From Topomyia yanbarensis (lineage: Eukaryota > Arthropoda > Insecta > Diptera > Culicidae), in contig NC_080672.1 in NCBI RefSeq assembly GCF_030247195.1, positions 251,953,556-252,017,555 of the forward strand: DNA of 64,000 bases, in the 5' to 3' direction. The notes beneath the pieces were generated by a model. The model was given only the letters and a program-made list of their open reading frames with translations. It did not search any database and had not been told where the DNA came from. Below, piece after piece: positions 36,098-46,352 of the stretch (position 1 is the stretch's first letter; the number at the start of each line of letters is the position of its first letter). A program made the position numbers and the translations under genes.

Positions 36098-39000
36098 CTA
36101 AATTGGGATATTTATCGTTTTTATGAAGGTATAAATAAGGGACATATAGGGGAAATCACGAGTTGCCAGCATATCTCGGACTGGTACATTGGGTGGTCTA
36201 CCTCGGGCCCGAAGGGATTCCTTTAACTGAGACCTGGCGTCACAATACCCGGCGCACACCCAGACAACGTGTTCGATGTCGTGATAGCCCTCGTCACAAG
36301 CGCACAGACTACTCTCCGCAAGCCCAATACGCCGCAAATGCGCATCCATGGTGTAGTGATTGGACATAAGTCGGGACATTACACGAATAAAATCCCGACC
36401 CACATCCATCCCCCCGAACCAAGGCTTCGTTGATACCTTTGGGATAATCGAATGTAGCCATCGTCCAAGTTCCCCATTGCTCCACGAGGTTTGCCAACTG
36501 TTGAGCGTCCTCTGACGACAAATACTAAAAAATTCATTGAAGCAGATTGGTCTTTCGTATATGTCACCATTTAATGCGCCCACCTTTGCTAATGAGTCGG
36601 CCTTTTCATTGCCCGGGATAGAACAATGAGAGGGGACCCAAACAAAGGTAATCTTATAAGATTTTTCAGATAACGTACACAAGGACTCCTGTATCTTCCC
36701 CAGAAAATACGGTAATTGCTTTTTAGGCTTCACCGCACGAAGAGCCTCGATAGAGCTGAGGCTGTCCGAAACGATGAAGTAGTGATCTGTGGGCAGAGTG
36801 TCGATGATCCCAAGGGTGTACTGAATTGCAGCTAACTCTGCGACGTAAACTGAAGCGGGATCATTGAGCTTGAATGAAGCGGTGATAGTATTGTTGAAGA
36901 TACCGAAGCCAGTGGACCCATCGAGATTTGATCCGTCAGTGTAAAACATTTTGTCGCAGTCGACTTCTCGGAATTTATTATAAAATATATTGGGGATCAC
37001 CTGCGGGCGTATATGGTCCGGGATTCCACGAATCTCTTCCTTCATGGATGTGTCGAAGAATACAGTAGAATCAGAAGTATCTAGCAAACGAACACGGTTG
37101 GGAGTATATGCAGAAGGATTAATGCTCTGTGCCATGTAGTCGAAGTACAAGGCCATAAATCGGGTTTGAGAATTAAGCTCGACGAGCCTCTCGAAGTTTT
37201 CAATTACCAACGGGTTCAGAATGTCGCATCGGATGAGCAATCGATATGAGAGTTCCCAAAATCGATTTTTTAGCGGAAGAACGCCCGCCAGCACTTCGAG
37301 ACTCATCGTATGGGTCGAGTGCATGCAACCCAAGGCAATGCGCAAGCAACGATACTGGATTCTCTCTAGTTTGATGAAGTGTATGTTCGCAGCGGAGCGG
37401 AAACAGAAACACCCGTACTCCATCACCGACAATATCGTTGTTTGGTACAACCTGATCAGGTCTCCTGGGTGAGCACCCCACCATGTTCCAGTTATTGTTC
37501 GGAGAAAATTGATCCTTTGTTGGCATTTCTGTTTCAGATACCTAATGTGACATCCCCAGGTACCTTTAGAGTCGAACCAGACCCCGAGATATTTAAATGT
37601 GAAAACCTGGTTGATCGTTGCACCCATTATTAAAAGCTGGAGTTGCGCCGGCTCACGTTTCCTAGAAAAAACAACCAACTCCGTTTTCTCCGTGGAGAAC
37701 TCAATACCCAGCTGAAGAGCCCAAGCAGACAAATTGTCCAAGGTATTTTGTAATGGTCCTTGCAAGTCGGCAGCTTTGGGCCCTGTAACAGAGACCACCC
37801 CGTCGTCTGCAAGTTGCCTTAGCGTGCATGAATTGGCAAGACAATCGTCAATGTCATTCACGTAGAAATTGTAGAGCAGGGGACTTAGACATGAGCCCTG
37901 GGGAAGACCCATGTAGCTAAATCGCGATGTTGTTAAATCGCCATGCGAAAAGTGCATGTGCTTTTCAGACAACAGGTTTAGCAAAAAGTTATTTAAAATT
38001 GGCGAAAGACCATGCTGGTGCAGCTTCTCTGACAGAGTGTTGATAGAAACTGAGTCAAAAGCCCCCTTAATATCCAAGAAGACTGATGCCATCTGCTCTT
38101 TGTTAGCATAGGCCATTTGGATTTCTGTAGAAAGCAACGCAAGGCAATCGTTCGTCCCTTTGCCTTTGCGGAAGCCAAATTGTGTATCTGACAGTAAGCC
38201 ATTTGCTTCAACCCAATTGTCGAGGCGAAACATGATCATTTTCTCGAACAACTTCCGAATACAGGACAGCATTGCAATCGGCCGATACGAGTTGTGGTCG
38301 GAGGCTGGTTTTCCTGGTTTTTGGATGGCGATGACCTTCACTTGCCTCCATTCATAAGGGACAATGTTACCCTCAAGAAACTTGTTAAATAAATTCAACA
38401 GGCGCCTTTTTGCAGTGTCAGGCAGATTCTTCAGCAAGTTGAATTTGATTCTGTCTAACCCTGGGGCGTTATTGTTGCACGATAAGAGAGCAAGTGAGAA
38501 CTCCACCATCGAAAACGGTGTTTCGTTCGCGGTATCGTGAGAAGACGCGGCGCGGTACGTTTTCTCTACCGGGACAGAGTCCGGACAGATCTTCTTGGCG
38601 AAAGCGAATATCCAACGGTTTGAATATTCCACGTTCTCGTTGGTACTATTATGATTACGCATACGTCGAGCCGTACCCCAAAGAGTGCTCATCGCTGTTT
38701 CTCTCGTTAACCCGTCGACGAACCGGCGCCAATAACTGCGTTTTTTGGCTTTCATTAGACTCTTCATTCGCCTTTCTAACGACGCGTACTGTTGATAGCT
38801 AGCGGGTAACCCGTCTTCCCGGAAGGCCTTATATGCAGTGGACTTTTCCGCGTACAGCTCTGAGCACTCTTTATCCCACCACAGGGTGGGAGACCGTCTA
38901 TGGGTATTCGCGCTGGGTACTGGTTTAGTCTGAGCTTCATTCGCACTGTCGAGAATCAAGCCAGCCAAAAACCTGTACTCTTCCTCCGGAGGAAGTTCTT

Positions 39001-39784
39001 GAGTGGATTCGATTTTAACGGATATCGCGGTCGCGTAACTCTTCCAATCAATGTTCCGTGTGAGGTCATACGATACATTGATTGTTTCCGATGGTCTTGA
39101 ACCGTTAGCAATTGAAATCACGATAGGCAAATGATCGCTACCGTGGGGATCAGGGATCACCTTCCACATGCAATCTAACTGTAGCGATGTCGAGCAAAGC
39201 GATAAATCCAACGCGCTTGCGCGTGCTGGTGGTGTAGGAATCCGCGTCATTTCTCCCGTGTTTAAGATGGTCATGTTGAAATTATCGCAAAGATCTTGGA
39301 TTAATGTTGATCTATTATCATCATGAAGACAGCCCCATACCGTACCGTGCGAGTTAAAGTCTCCCAGAACTAGCCGCGGTGCCGGTAAGGATTCCGTGAT
39401 ATTACAAAGCGTTCGGTCCCCTACCGAGGCTCTAGGAGGAATGTAGATGGAAGCAATGCAAAGGTCTTTACCTTTGATTAAAACTTGACAAGCGACAATT
39501 TCAATGCCTGGTGTCGAAGGGAGGTTAATTCGGTTGAAAGAATAGCACTTTTTGATCCCCAAAAGTACTCCTCCATAGGGGTTTTCTCGATCCAGACGAA
39601 TTATATTAAAGTCGTGGAAGTTGAGATTTATATCGGAAGTTAACCAAGTTTCACATAATGCGAAAGCATCACATTTTAAACTATTTAGTAAAAATTTAAA
39701 GGAATCGATTTTCGGGAGGATACTTCTGCTGTTCCACTGTAGAACAGTGATCGAATCGGTGACCTCGTTCGATGACTTAGCCAT
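36098..39784 (-). CDS. Retrotransposon ORF2: endonuclease, reverse transcriptase, RNase H (1228 aa)
   Basis: It nicks target DNA, primes and copies element RNA, and degrades the RNA strand. I chose the ATG at 39784 because the open frame upstream starts only with TTG. Residues about 11-225 form an APE-type endonuclease (CETW with E45, GDFNSH with D142, GSDHLP with D217/H218). Residues about 440-760 are the reverse transcriptase (VFLDIKGAFDSV with D571; GLPQGSCLSPLLYNFYVNDI; LADD with D660/D661, where Y/F-ADD is commoner; KYLGVWFD). Residues about 945-1070 are RNase H with the full D950-E983-D1007-D1063 set plus H1053. A C-terminal Cys/His cluster (CACDEGYHDIEHVVWVC) follows near 1161-1177. 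No stop or frameshift was found. Its ATG overlaps the ORF1 stop. Confidence 0.95.
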   Translation of the reverse strand: MAKSSNEVTDSITVLQWNSRSILPKIDSFKFLLNSLKCDAFALCETWLTSDINLNFHDFNIIRLDRENPYGGVLLGIKKCYSFNRINLPSTPGIEIVACQVLIKGKDLCIASIYIPPRASVGDRTLCNITESLPAPRLVLGDFNSHGTVWGCLHDDNRSTLIQDLCDNFNMTILNTGEMTRIPTPPARASALDLSLCSTSLQLDCMWKVIPDPHGSDHLPIVISIANGSRPSETINVSYDLTRNIDWKSYATAISVKIESTQELPPEEEYRFLAGLILDSANEAQTKPVPSANTHRRSPTLWWDKECSELYAEKSTAYKAFREDGLPASYQQYASLERRMKSLMKAKKRSYWRRFVDGLTRETAMSTLWGTARRMRNHNSTNENVEYSNRWIFAFAKKICPDSVPVEKTYRAASSHDTANETPFSMVEFSLALLSCNNNAPGLDRIKFNLLKNLPDTAKRRLLNLFNKFLEGNIVPYEWRQVKVIAIQKPGKPASDHNSYRPIAMLSCIRKLFEKMIMFRLDNWVEANGLLSDTQFGFRKGKGTNDCLALLSTEIQMAYANKEQMASVFLDIKGAFDSVSINTLSEKLHQHGLSPILNNFLLNLLSEKHMHFSHGDLTTSRFSYMGLPQGSCLSPLLYNFYVNDIDDCLANSCTLRQLADDGVVSVTGPKAADLQGPLQNTLDNLSAWALQLGIEFSTEKTELVVFSRKREPAQLQLLIMGATINQVFTFKYLGVWFDSKGTWGCHIRYLKQKCQQRINFLRTITGTWWGAHPGDLIRLYQTTILSVMEYGCFCFRSAANIHFIKLERIQYRCLRIALGCMHSTHTMSLEVLAGVLPLKNRFWELSYRLLIRCDILNPLVIENFERLVELNSQTRFMALYFDYMAQSINPSAYTPNRVRLLDTSDSTVFFDTSMKEEIRGIPDHIRPQVIPNIFYNKFREVDCDKMFYTDGSNLDGSTGFGIFNNTITASFKLNDPASVYVAELAAIQYTLGIIDTLPTDHYFIVSDSLSSIEALRAVKPKKQLPYFLGKIQESLCTLSEKSYKITFVWVPSHCSIPGNEKADSLAKVGALNGDIYERPICFNEFFSICRQRTLNSWQTSWSNGELGRWLHSIIPKVSTKPWFGGMDVGRDFIRVMSRLMSNHYTMDAHLRRIGLAESSLCACDEGYHDIEHVVWVCAGYCDARSQLKESLRARGRPPNVPVRDMLATRDFPYMSLIYTFIKTINIPI

Positions 39785-41114
39785 CGAAGGATACGATCGC
39801 TGCAAGGAGGGGCCACTTAGTAGTCAACTGCTTCAAAAATGTTTGCACTATAGGGAGAAAACGTATCAGAAGGCTTTTAAGAGGATCAGTAACATTGAAA
39901 GCTGTGAAAATTAAGTCCACTATGTCAGAAAATTTCATTAGTCCGCTACTGGACTGAGTATCTGTTTGAAAAAAGGGGACACTTGGGGTTTTGGATGTCC
40001 CTGGAAGTGGTGGGTACTCCTTGTTAGAATTAATATTTCCAAGTCCTGGAGCAAATTGCTTCGGCTTTTGTGCATCACTTCCGTTGGATTTATTGGTTGT
40101 AGATGGCGCACTCTGAGTGGACGACACCTTGGCACCCTTACGAGGCAATGTAGGGGAGGCTGGATTTCTCCTCTTCCTGGATTCCCCTGGGTTAACCAAA
40201 GATGTTCCCTCTCGTGGGTCGTCAGATTCTTGCTCAACGTTAGCCAAACCAGCATAGGGATTTTCGGACAGGACAGATGGCGAAGCATTCTTTAGCATTT
40301 CTGCATAAGAACGCCTTGAGCGTTCCTTAAGGGAGCGCTTAATTTTATCCCCGCGCTGCTTGTACGCAGGGCATGATTTAAGAGCATGTGAAGGGCCCCC
40401 GCAGCAAATACACTTTTCAGTTTCTTTGTCGCAAGAGTCATCCTCATGCTCTCCTTCGCATTTGCCGCATCGTTTCTTCTTTCCACAATATGTGGCTGTG
40501 TGGCCCAACTGCTTGCAATTGCTGCAGCTCATGACCCGCGGTACAAACAGGCGAACTGGTAGGCGAACCCTGTCAAGGAGGATGTAGTTGGGAAGAGAGG
40601 ACCCGGCGAATGTCACCCGAAGCGAGCCTGATAGAGAGTAGGTAGTCTTACCTCCCTCGGTGTTTGCGGTATACAATTGTTTGCATTCTAAGATCTTAAT
40701 CTGTTCAAGAGAGGGGTCCTTAAAGCAGCCAACCCCGTGCTCCAACAGTTCTTCGCATTTCAGGCCCGGTTCGGACACTACCCCATCGATTTCACAGGCC
40801 ACACAAGGCACGTACGCTTTAAATTCCCGCGTAAAGCGCTCACAGCAAGCAATCGCGTTTGCCTGGCCGAGATCACTCACTAGAACACGTATCTTGTTTG
40901 CCCGAACACGTGTTATCTGAGTTACGGCCGGGTAATTAGCAGTCAGATCTCGAGAAAGTTTTAATATATTAACCGGTTTCTCTCCGGTCCGAAAATATAC
41001 CACCCATGGCCCAGAGGAACCTTCTGGGTACTGCTTTATACGGGGAGCAATGCGAGTATTAGGGGGATCAGGGACTTCCATGATTGCATCAGATGGTATT
41101 TCGCCCTCGGCCAT
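39777..41114 (-). CDS. Retrotransposon ORF1: zinc-knuckle RNA-binding protein (445 aa)
   Basis: The Gag-like chaperone of the element binds its RNA to form the retrotransposition particle. An N-terminal region (about residues 36-105, 'GPWVVYFRTGEKPVNILKLS' onward) looks like the RRM-type fold common in such ORF1 proteins. Three zinc knuckles follow: CSNCKQLGHTATYC (197-210), CGKCEGEHEDDSC (216-228, one residue short between the second Cys and His) and CICCGGPSHALKSC (235-248). A basic Ser/Arg/Lys stretch (254-270) and a Pro/Ser-rich, low-complexity tail (300-390) come next. The ATG at 41114 is the first in the frame. The last codons overlap ORF2 in the string ATGGCTAA. Confidence 0.93.
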   Translation of the reverse strand: MAEGEIPSDAIMEVPDPPNTRIAPRIKQYPEGSSGPWVVYFRTGEKPVNILKLSRDLTANYPAVTQITRVRANKIRVLVSDLGQANAIACCERFTREFKAYVPCVACEIDGVVSEPGLKCEELLEHGVGCFKDPSLEQIKILECKQLYTANTEGGKTTYSLSGSLRVTFAGSSLPNYILLDRVRLPVRLFVPRVMSCSNCKQLGHTATYCGKKKRCGKCEGEHEDDSCDKETEKCICCGGPSHALKSCPAYKQRGDKIKRSLKERSRRSYAEMLKNASPSVLSENPYAGLANVEQESDDPREGTSLVNPGESRKRRNPASPTLPRKGAKVSSTQSAPSTTNKSNGSDAQKPKQFAPGLGNINSNKEYPPLPGTSKTPSVPFFQTDTQSSSGLMKFSDIVDLIFTAFNVTDPLKSLLIRFLPIVQTFLKQLTTKWPLLAAIVSFDG

Positions 41115-41415
41115 TTAAGCACGAGGGCAGAGCGTTATATAAACGGGAATGTGTCTTATTATTTGATTACAAGGTAGAGTAAAAGTAGGGAAAAGGAAAG
41201 AAAGCAAACGAGGAAAAAAAATAAAGCAAAACTTATCTGCAAACAACGTCGATTGTTCCGCACCAGCGAAAACAATGTACTGGATTTACTGTCGGCACCA
41301 GCAGAACGGCTGCTAACGAACGAACAAAGGATGACCTTGACTCACTAAAATTTACACACCGAGCACCACTGTGAAATATAACGATCCGTTCCGTTCAAAG
41401 GTTGGGAGACGTATG
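41115..41415 (-). other. 5' UTR of the retrotransposon
   Basis: About 300 bp between the target duplication and ORF1. It is A-rich toward ORF1 and less so near the 5' end. The sharp start at the duplication indicates a full-length, not 5'-truncated, insertion. Confidence 0.8.
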
Positions 41416-41416
41416 A
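41383..41416 (-). promoter_or_regulatory. Candidate internal Pol II promoter (Inr plus DPE)
   Basis: Taking A 41414 as +1, the 5' end reads 'tcatac', close to the insect initiator TCAKTY. GGATC falls exactly at +28 to +32 (41387-41383), fitting the downstream promoter element consensus RGWYV. Several insect non-LTR elements use such TATA-less internal promoters. Spacing fits but this is prediction only. Confidence 0.5.
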
Positions 41417-41428
41417 ATAGAGATTATT
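41416..41428. repeat. Target-site duplication of the LINE, 5' side
   Basis: AATAGAGATTATT, identical to 35208-35220. Block B sequence resumes directly after it ('gttactatttatagctggta', matching 21887 onward in block A). Confidence 0.9.
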
Positions 41429-44189
41429 GTTACTATTTATAGCTGGTATCAGCTTGATAATCCTAAAAAAATACGAAAATAACAGTTTCGCCTCTAAACT
41501 GCTAGCAAAAAAAGTATCGCTCTGTTTGTTTGCATGGAGCGTGGAGGGTGAAACTTTAAATAAACAAACAAAAATACAGTTTCGCCCGTTGTATTTTTTG
41601 CTGTAGTTTAAGAAAGCAATATCGTAGAATCAAAATTTTTAGGTTAATTTGTTGTGTTTCAAAGCCCTCATTCGCATGTATGAAAAAAGCCCAATGTTTA
41701 CATCGCCCTTTTCACAAAAAAAAAAAACGTTGAAATGAAATCACAGCTCCTGATATCACGCTATTTCTAAAGTGCATGCGTGCATAGTTTCAAATTTTAC
41801 TTCGACATCGACTTTTTCTAAAGGTGACTTCCCAGTAGTATCCTTGATTTGAATTATTATCGCTAATCATAATGCCAAAGAACAAATAAAAACCTCACGA
41901 AAACGAACCGTTTGGGAAAATCATCATCATTACTGGAATTTTCATTTTCACGAAACTTTTCGATAACCTTCCGTCACTTGCGTTAATGCACTGGGTGCAC
42001 AATGCTCTGAAAATCTAGCGAAATCGTCTTAGGGCACCAGCGGGTCTGTAAAGAATACTAAAAATTAATTTCTATTCCATAATTTTCAGTTCAGTAATTC
42101 GAGAGATCGTGCTCACCGCAAGCCATGAAAAATAGACTACGTTGTGAAGCGATGGTCAATATTTATTAAAAAATCACGGTTAAATAAAAAATTAAACTAT
42201 TAAAAAATTTCAAATAGTTTATAATTTTCACAAACTTATTAGGAAAAATTGTTTAATAAGCTTTCGTAATATTGTGTAGGAAAAAAGCTGAAAATTTCAG
42301 TATTTTCTCTATCTGCAACATATAAACCCTTAAGTATACCAATTAATTGGTATACGAATTGGAATAGGTTCGCCAAATTTTGGAAGAAGTCTATAAAATA
42401 ACCCCTTGAAAACTATCTAAAAATTGTTGTAGTTCGATGCAATAAAAAATCTCCAAAAAAGAAATGTACCTATTAATGTGAAACACAGCGATACATACAA
42501 TAAAGACCCATTTTTATCAGTCTCATGGTGACAAAATGGGGACATTGACTAAATCGGGCAATGTTTTTCTTTATAATAAACTGAAGCTGTTAAAATATTC
42601 TTCTCGTCCCTTGATGTAGTCTGATAACTATTTCTGATTATGATGAACTTTTTATTTTCGCATATTTCGCATATCTTCATAATAAGGAAAACATGCTCAA
42701 GAAAGGATTTACTCGAATTCAGTCTTGTTCGTCTGCTAGAGCCCATCAAACATATGTTCATATTTGGCTGATAAAATCGGGGTTTCAATGTGTTATAATA
42801 GATATTCAGCATTCGAAGAAGTTTCTTTTGAACGAGTGTAGAACGCCTTTGTTTCTACTTACTTGAAATCAGCGACGTAGCCAGAAATTCGGTTTGGTGA
42901 AAATCGATCATACTGCCCAAACGGCATAATTCCGAAACCGTAATTTTTAAAATTTTAAAATTAAATTAAATTTTTAAATTAAATTAAATTTTTCAGAAAA
43001 TAGTAACAGAGTTCGTGTCTTTAGCGAATTTGTTGAGACTTTATTGTAGTCATGAATATTAACCTGAGAAAATTCACCATAAATACTTCTTGGACGATAT
43101 ACCATCAAAATTATTTTATCAAATGATGCGTTGTTTAACGTTTGTAAAACTCATCGAAGATACTAACCCTCCGAAATTGGCGGTTTCAAAATGATGCTAT
43201 CTTGACCTTAAATTACTGTTTTTGAACATTTGACCTATACATATAATTGGTCATACAACAAAAATCAAATTGTCATCAAAATCGATCAGAACCTGCTAGA
43301 GTCGAATGGAAATCGTCATTTTTCATAAATTTCTCTCTACATTCGGAATGTGTTATTCTCGTTATTAATCATATTACGTTTTCGTCTCAACTCGACGCAT
43401 TCCCAATATAAAAACCTGTTTTAATCCACTTAGTGGTGCAATTGTGCTTGTCTCATTTGTCCAGACTACGATTCCATGGCTGGTTATGTTCAATACAATG
43501 GTGGAAATGAATAGTACATGTTCAGTACGATTTGCACACACATACAATGGATCGACAGCCACGATCTTGAGATACTATGTGATACTGAAACATCGCTTGA
43601 AACCAGCGGCGGATCATGGAGAAAGATCCGGGAGGTCCAGGTCCTGCCGAAAATTTTCAACTTGTTAAGAAATTTTAAACTAGTTTTAATTTTAAAGTAG
43701 CAACCCCTCACTGCATACTCCCTCCGGGCCGGTATGATTGACGATTTTTAGAGTGATTGCATAACCTTTCTATATGAGAAAGGCAAAAATGTACCAAAGA
43801 CCAAAAAAATCAATTTTTGTCAAACATCTCAATGTTTCATGCATTTTAAAGTCATTTGGCATCAAAAATACAAATTTGATTTTGAAAATTTTTCATTTGA
43901 GTTTATATGGGAATTTGCTGTGTGATTGCACTCTTCAACCGTAACTCCGGAACCGGAAGTCCAATCAATAAAAAATTCAATAGCAGCCGATGGGAAGGTT
44001 GTACACTGAAGCCTCCATTTACGAACTCTTTTTTTACGTAATATTCGATTTACATAACTTTTTTTACGAACTAAATTCGAAATAACGAACTCTTTTTTAC
44101 GAACTAAATTCGAAATAACGAACTCTTTTTGGAAAGTTTGAGTTCGTACATTACAGCATGAAGTTATGTATTCTTAATTAATTGTTACT

Positions 44190-44860
44190 AATATAAGTTG
44201 TGTATTTTTGGAATGGAGTTGACGAGTGCATGACGGAAATCGATGTCTTGAGCCTTTTTGGAATCCAAGATGGCGACTTCCGGTTTAGATGAATTCTCTA
44301 TAACCTCAACAATATGGGTTTTTTTCGGAATGGGGTTGACGAGTGCATGAAGGAAATCGATGTCTTGAGCCGTTTTGGAATCCAAGATGACCACTTCCGG
44401 TTTAGATAAATTCTCTATAACCTCAACAATATGGGTATTTTCGGAATGGAATTGACGAGTACATGACGGAAATCGATGTCTTGAGCCATTTTGGAATCCA
44501 AGATGGCGACTTCCGGTTTAGATGAATTATCTATAACCTAGAGGTGTGCGCCACGCCGCCGCCGCGCCTCGCCGACGATTGCATGTAAAAATAGTAAGCA
44601 CATCGGCGTGAGGCCGGCGCGCCGCCGATTTTTACCTGAAATCGGCGGCGCGGAGCACTCCTCTACTATAACCTCAACAATATGGGTTTTTTCGGAATGG
44701 CGTTGACGAGTGCATGATGGAAATCGATGTCTTGAGCCATTTCAGAGTCCAAGATGGCGACTTCCGGTTTAGATAAATTTTCTATAACCTCAACAATATG
44801 GGTATTTTCGGGATACGGTTGACGAGTGCATGACGGAAATAGAACACATATTGTTCATTT
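44190..44860. repeat. Left tandem array, ~115-bp units
   Basis: Units contain 'acctcaacaatatgggt', 'gacgagtgcatgacggaaat' and 'atggcgacttccggtttaga'. Starts of 'ttgacgagtgcatg' fall near 44218, 44336, 44451, 44702 and 44817, a step of about 115-118 bp apart from the interval holding the hAT-like MITE. Unit-to-unit identity is high by eye. Confidence 0.8.
44539..44665. mobile_element. 127-bp GC-rich hAT-like MITE
   Basis: The ends TAGAGGTGTGC and (inverse) TAGAGGAGTGC bracket a strikingly G+C-rich body with 'cgccgccgcg' and 'ggcggcgcgg' arms that fold together. An exact 8-bp direct repeat CTATAACC flanks it (44531-44538 and 44666-44673), the hallmark of hAT transposition. It interrupts one unit of the left tandem array, making it the innermost of three nested insertions. 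Confidence 0.88.
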
Positions 44861-44864
44861 TTAA

Positions 44865-45640
44865 GAATATTGCTCAACCGGCAATCGTCATATTGAACTT
44901 GGAAAAGGTTCCCATTTTCAGCGTCTACTTGTCAAGCCCGTTTCAAAAATACCCATATTGTTAGGGTTATGAAGAATTTTGCTCAACCGGAACTCACCAT
45001 CTTGGATATCAAAGCGGTTCCAATTGTCCATTTTCAGCATCTACTTGTCAATCAAGTTCCGGTTTCGATAAATCGTCTATAACCTCAACAATATGGGTAT
45101 TTTCGGGATAGGGTTGACGAGTGCATGACGGAAATAGAACCCACATTGTTCGTTATCAAGAATATTGCTCAACCGGAAGTCGCCATCTTGGATTTCGAAA
45201 CGGTTCCAATTGTCCATTCTTAGCATCTACTTGTCAAGCCCTTTCCAAAAATACTCATATTGTCAGGGTTATCGAGAATATTGCTCAACCGGAAGTCGCC
45301 ATCTTGGATTTAGAAAAGGTTCCAATTGTCCATTTTCAGCATTTACTTGTCAAGCCCGTGCTAAAAATACCCATATTGTCAAGGTTATCGAGAATATTGC
45401 TCAACCGGAAGTCGCCATCTCGGATTTCAAAACGGTTCCAATTGTCCATTTTCAGCATCTACTTGTCAAGCCCATTCTAAAAAAATACCCATATTGTCAA
45501 GGTTATCGAGAATATTGTTCAACCGGAAGTCCCCATCTTGGATTTCGAAAAGGTTCCAGTTGTCCATTTTCAGCATCTACTTCTCAAGCCCGTACCAAAA
45601 ATATCCATATTGTTAGGGTTATCGAGAATATTGCTCAACC
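44865..45640. repeat. Right tandem array, ~115-bp units, inverted relative to the left array
   Basis: Units carry 'aatattgctcaaccggaagt', 'cgccatcttggattt', 'ccattttcagcatctacttg' and 'aaaatacccatattgt', which are the complements of the left-array phrases or alternate with them. About six units are present. Around 45055-45130 one unit in the left orientation is interposed, so the arrays are not cleanly separated. Confidence 0.8.
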
Positions 45641-46312
45641 AACGAATATTAATAAGAATGTGAAGCAAACTTTTTTTACGAACTAAATCCCAAATAACGA
45701 ACACTTTTTTTACGAACTAATTCAATTTACGAACCCCTGGTTTGGTTCGTAAATGGAGGTTTCAGTGTACCTTTTATTTGAGACTAACTTTGTGCAAATC
45801 GGTCCAGCCACCTCTGAGAAACAGAGGTCACATTTTTTCCACATACACACACATACATACACATACAGACATTTTTCGATATCGACGAATTCAGTCGATT
45901 GGAATATGACACTCGGCCCTCCGGGTCGTGATTAGATTGACGAATTTTAGAGTGAATGAGAAAGGCAAAAACATTTTTAGCAAATGTTGAAAGTTATGCA
46001 TTTTTTGGTGAGCAGTTCTATGTTTCATAGACATTAAATCAATTTTAACTTCGCTTCCTATTAAATAAAGACTTTTATTACAGTACATCTCTACAAAAGC
46101 GAGCTCAATTTGAAAAGAAATCTGAGGATTATGATTGATTACAGAACTCTGGAATTTTCTATTGGAATGTTTTCAGGCAGGAATTTGATATTGATGCAAT
46201 TAGACAACTGTGAAATCAAGACCAATAGATCAGTTACATATCAGGACCCCATTCCGACAATTTTTCAAAAGTCACATGATGTTTACAACAACAGGTTATC
46301 AATTCAATTCCA

Positions 46313-46352
46313 TTTTTTTTTTTTTGGGGTGTGGTGGGGGGTGGGGGGGCGG
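46313..46352. repeat. Poly-T/poly-G low-complexity tract
   Basis: A T-run followed by GTGG-rich and G-run sequence, private to copy B. Confidence 0.8.

Larger units (their letters stand above)
35221..41415 (-). mobile_element. Full-length RNase H-bearing non-LTR retrotransposon (I/LOA/Loner-like)
   Basis: The element runs from its 5' end at 41415 to an A-tail (T-run 35219-35241 on the plus strand). In order it has a 5' UTR of about 300 bp, ORF1 with zinc knuckles, ORF2 with endonuclease, reverse transcriptase and RNase H, and an 850-bp 3' UTR. A 13-bp duplication of target sequence brackets it, and the corresponding site in block A is empty. Both ORFs are open and key residues are present, so the copy is young and possibly active. 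An RNase H domain downstream of the RT excludes classical Jockey and points to the I, LOA or Loner lineages. I cannot choose between them from sequence alone. A decayed relative lies at 30110-30985. Confidence 0.93.
44004..45767. mobile_element. 1764-bp TA-flanked element filled with inverted tandem arrays
   Basis: The ends CACTGAAGCCTCCATTTACG and, on the reverse strand, CACTGAAACCTCCATTTACG differ at one of 20 positions. TA flanks both sides (44002-44003 and 45768-45769), and block A has the uninterrupted 'ggttgtaccttt'. Next to both ends are repeats of 'tttttacgaactaaattc' and 'aataacgaac'. The core holds about 115-bp tandem units: those at about 44200-44860 are the reverse complement of those at about 44865-45640. 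The ends and TA target suggest a Tc1/mariner or pogo-type MITE that amplified internal repeats. Frames of 119-173 codons over the right array merely repeat with its period. Confidence 0.85.

Noticed and set aside
38160..39100. Plus-strand frames opposite ORF2
   Set aside because: They are antisense shadows of the reverse transcriptase gene.
45121..45686. 119- and 173-codon plus-strand frames
   Set aside because: They follow the ~115-bp tandem repeat; the predicted protein repeats with the array and is a by-product.
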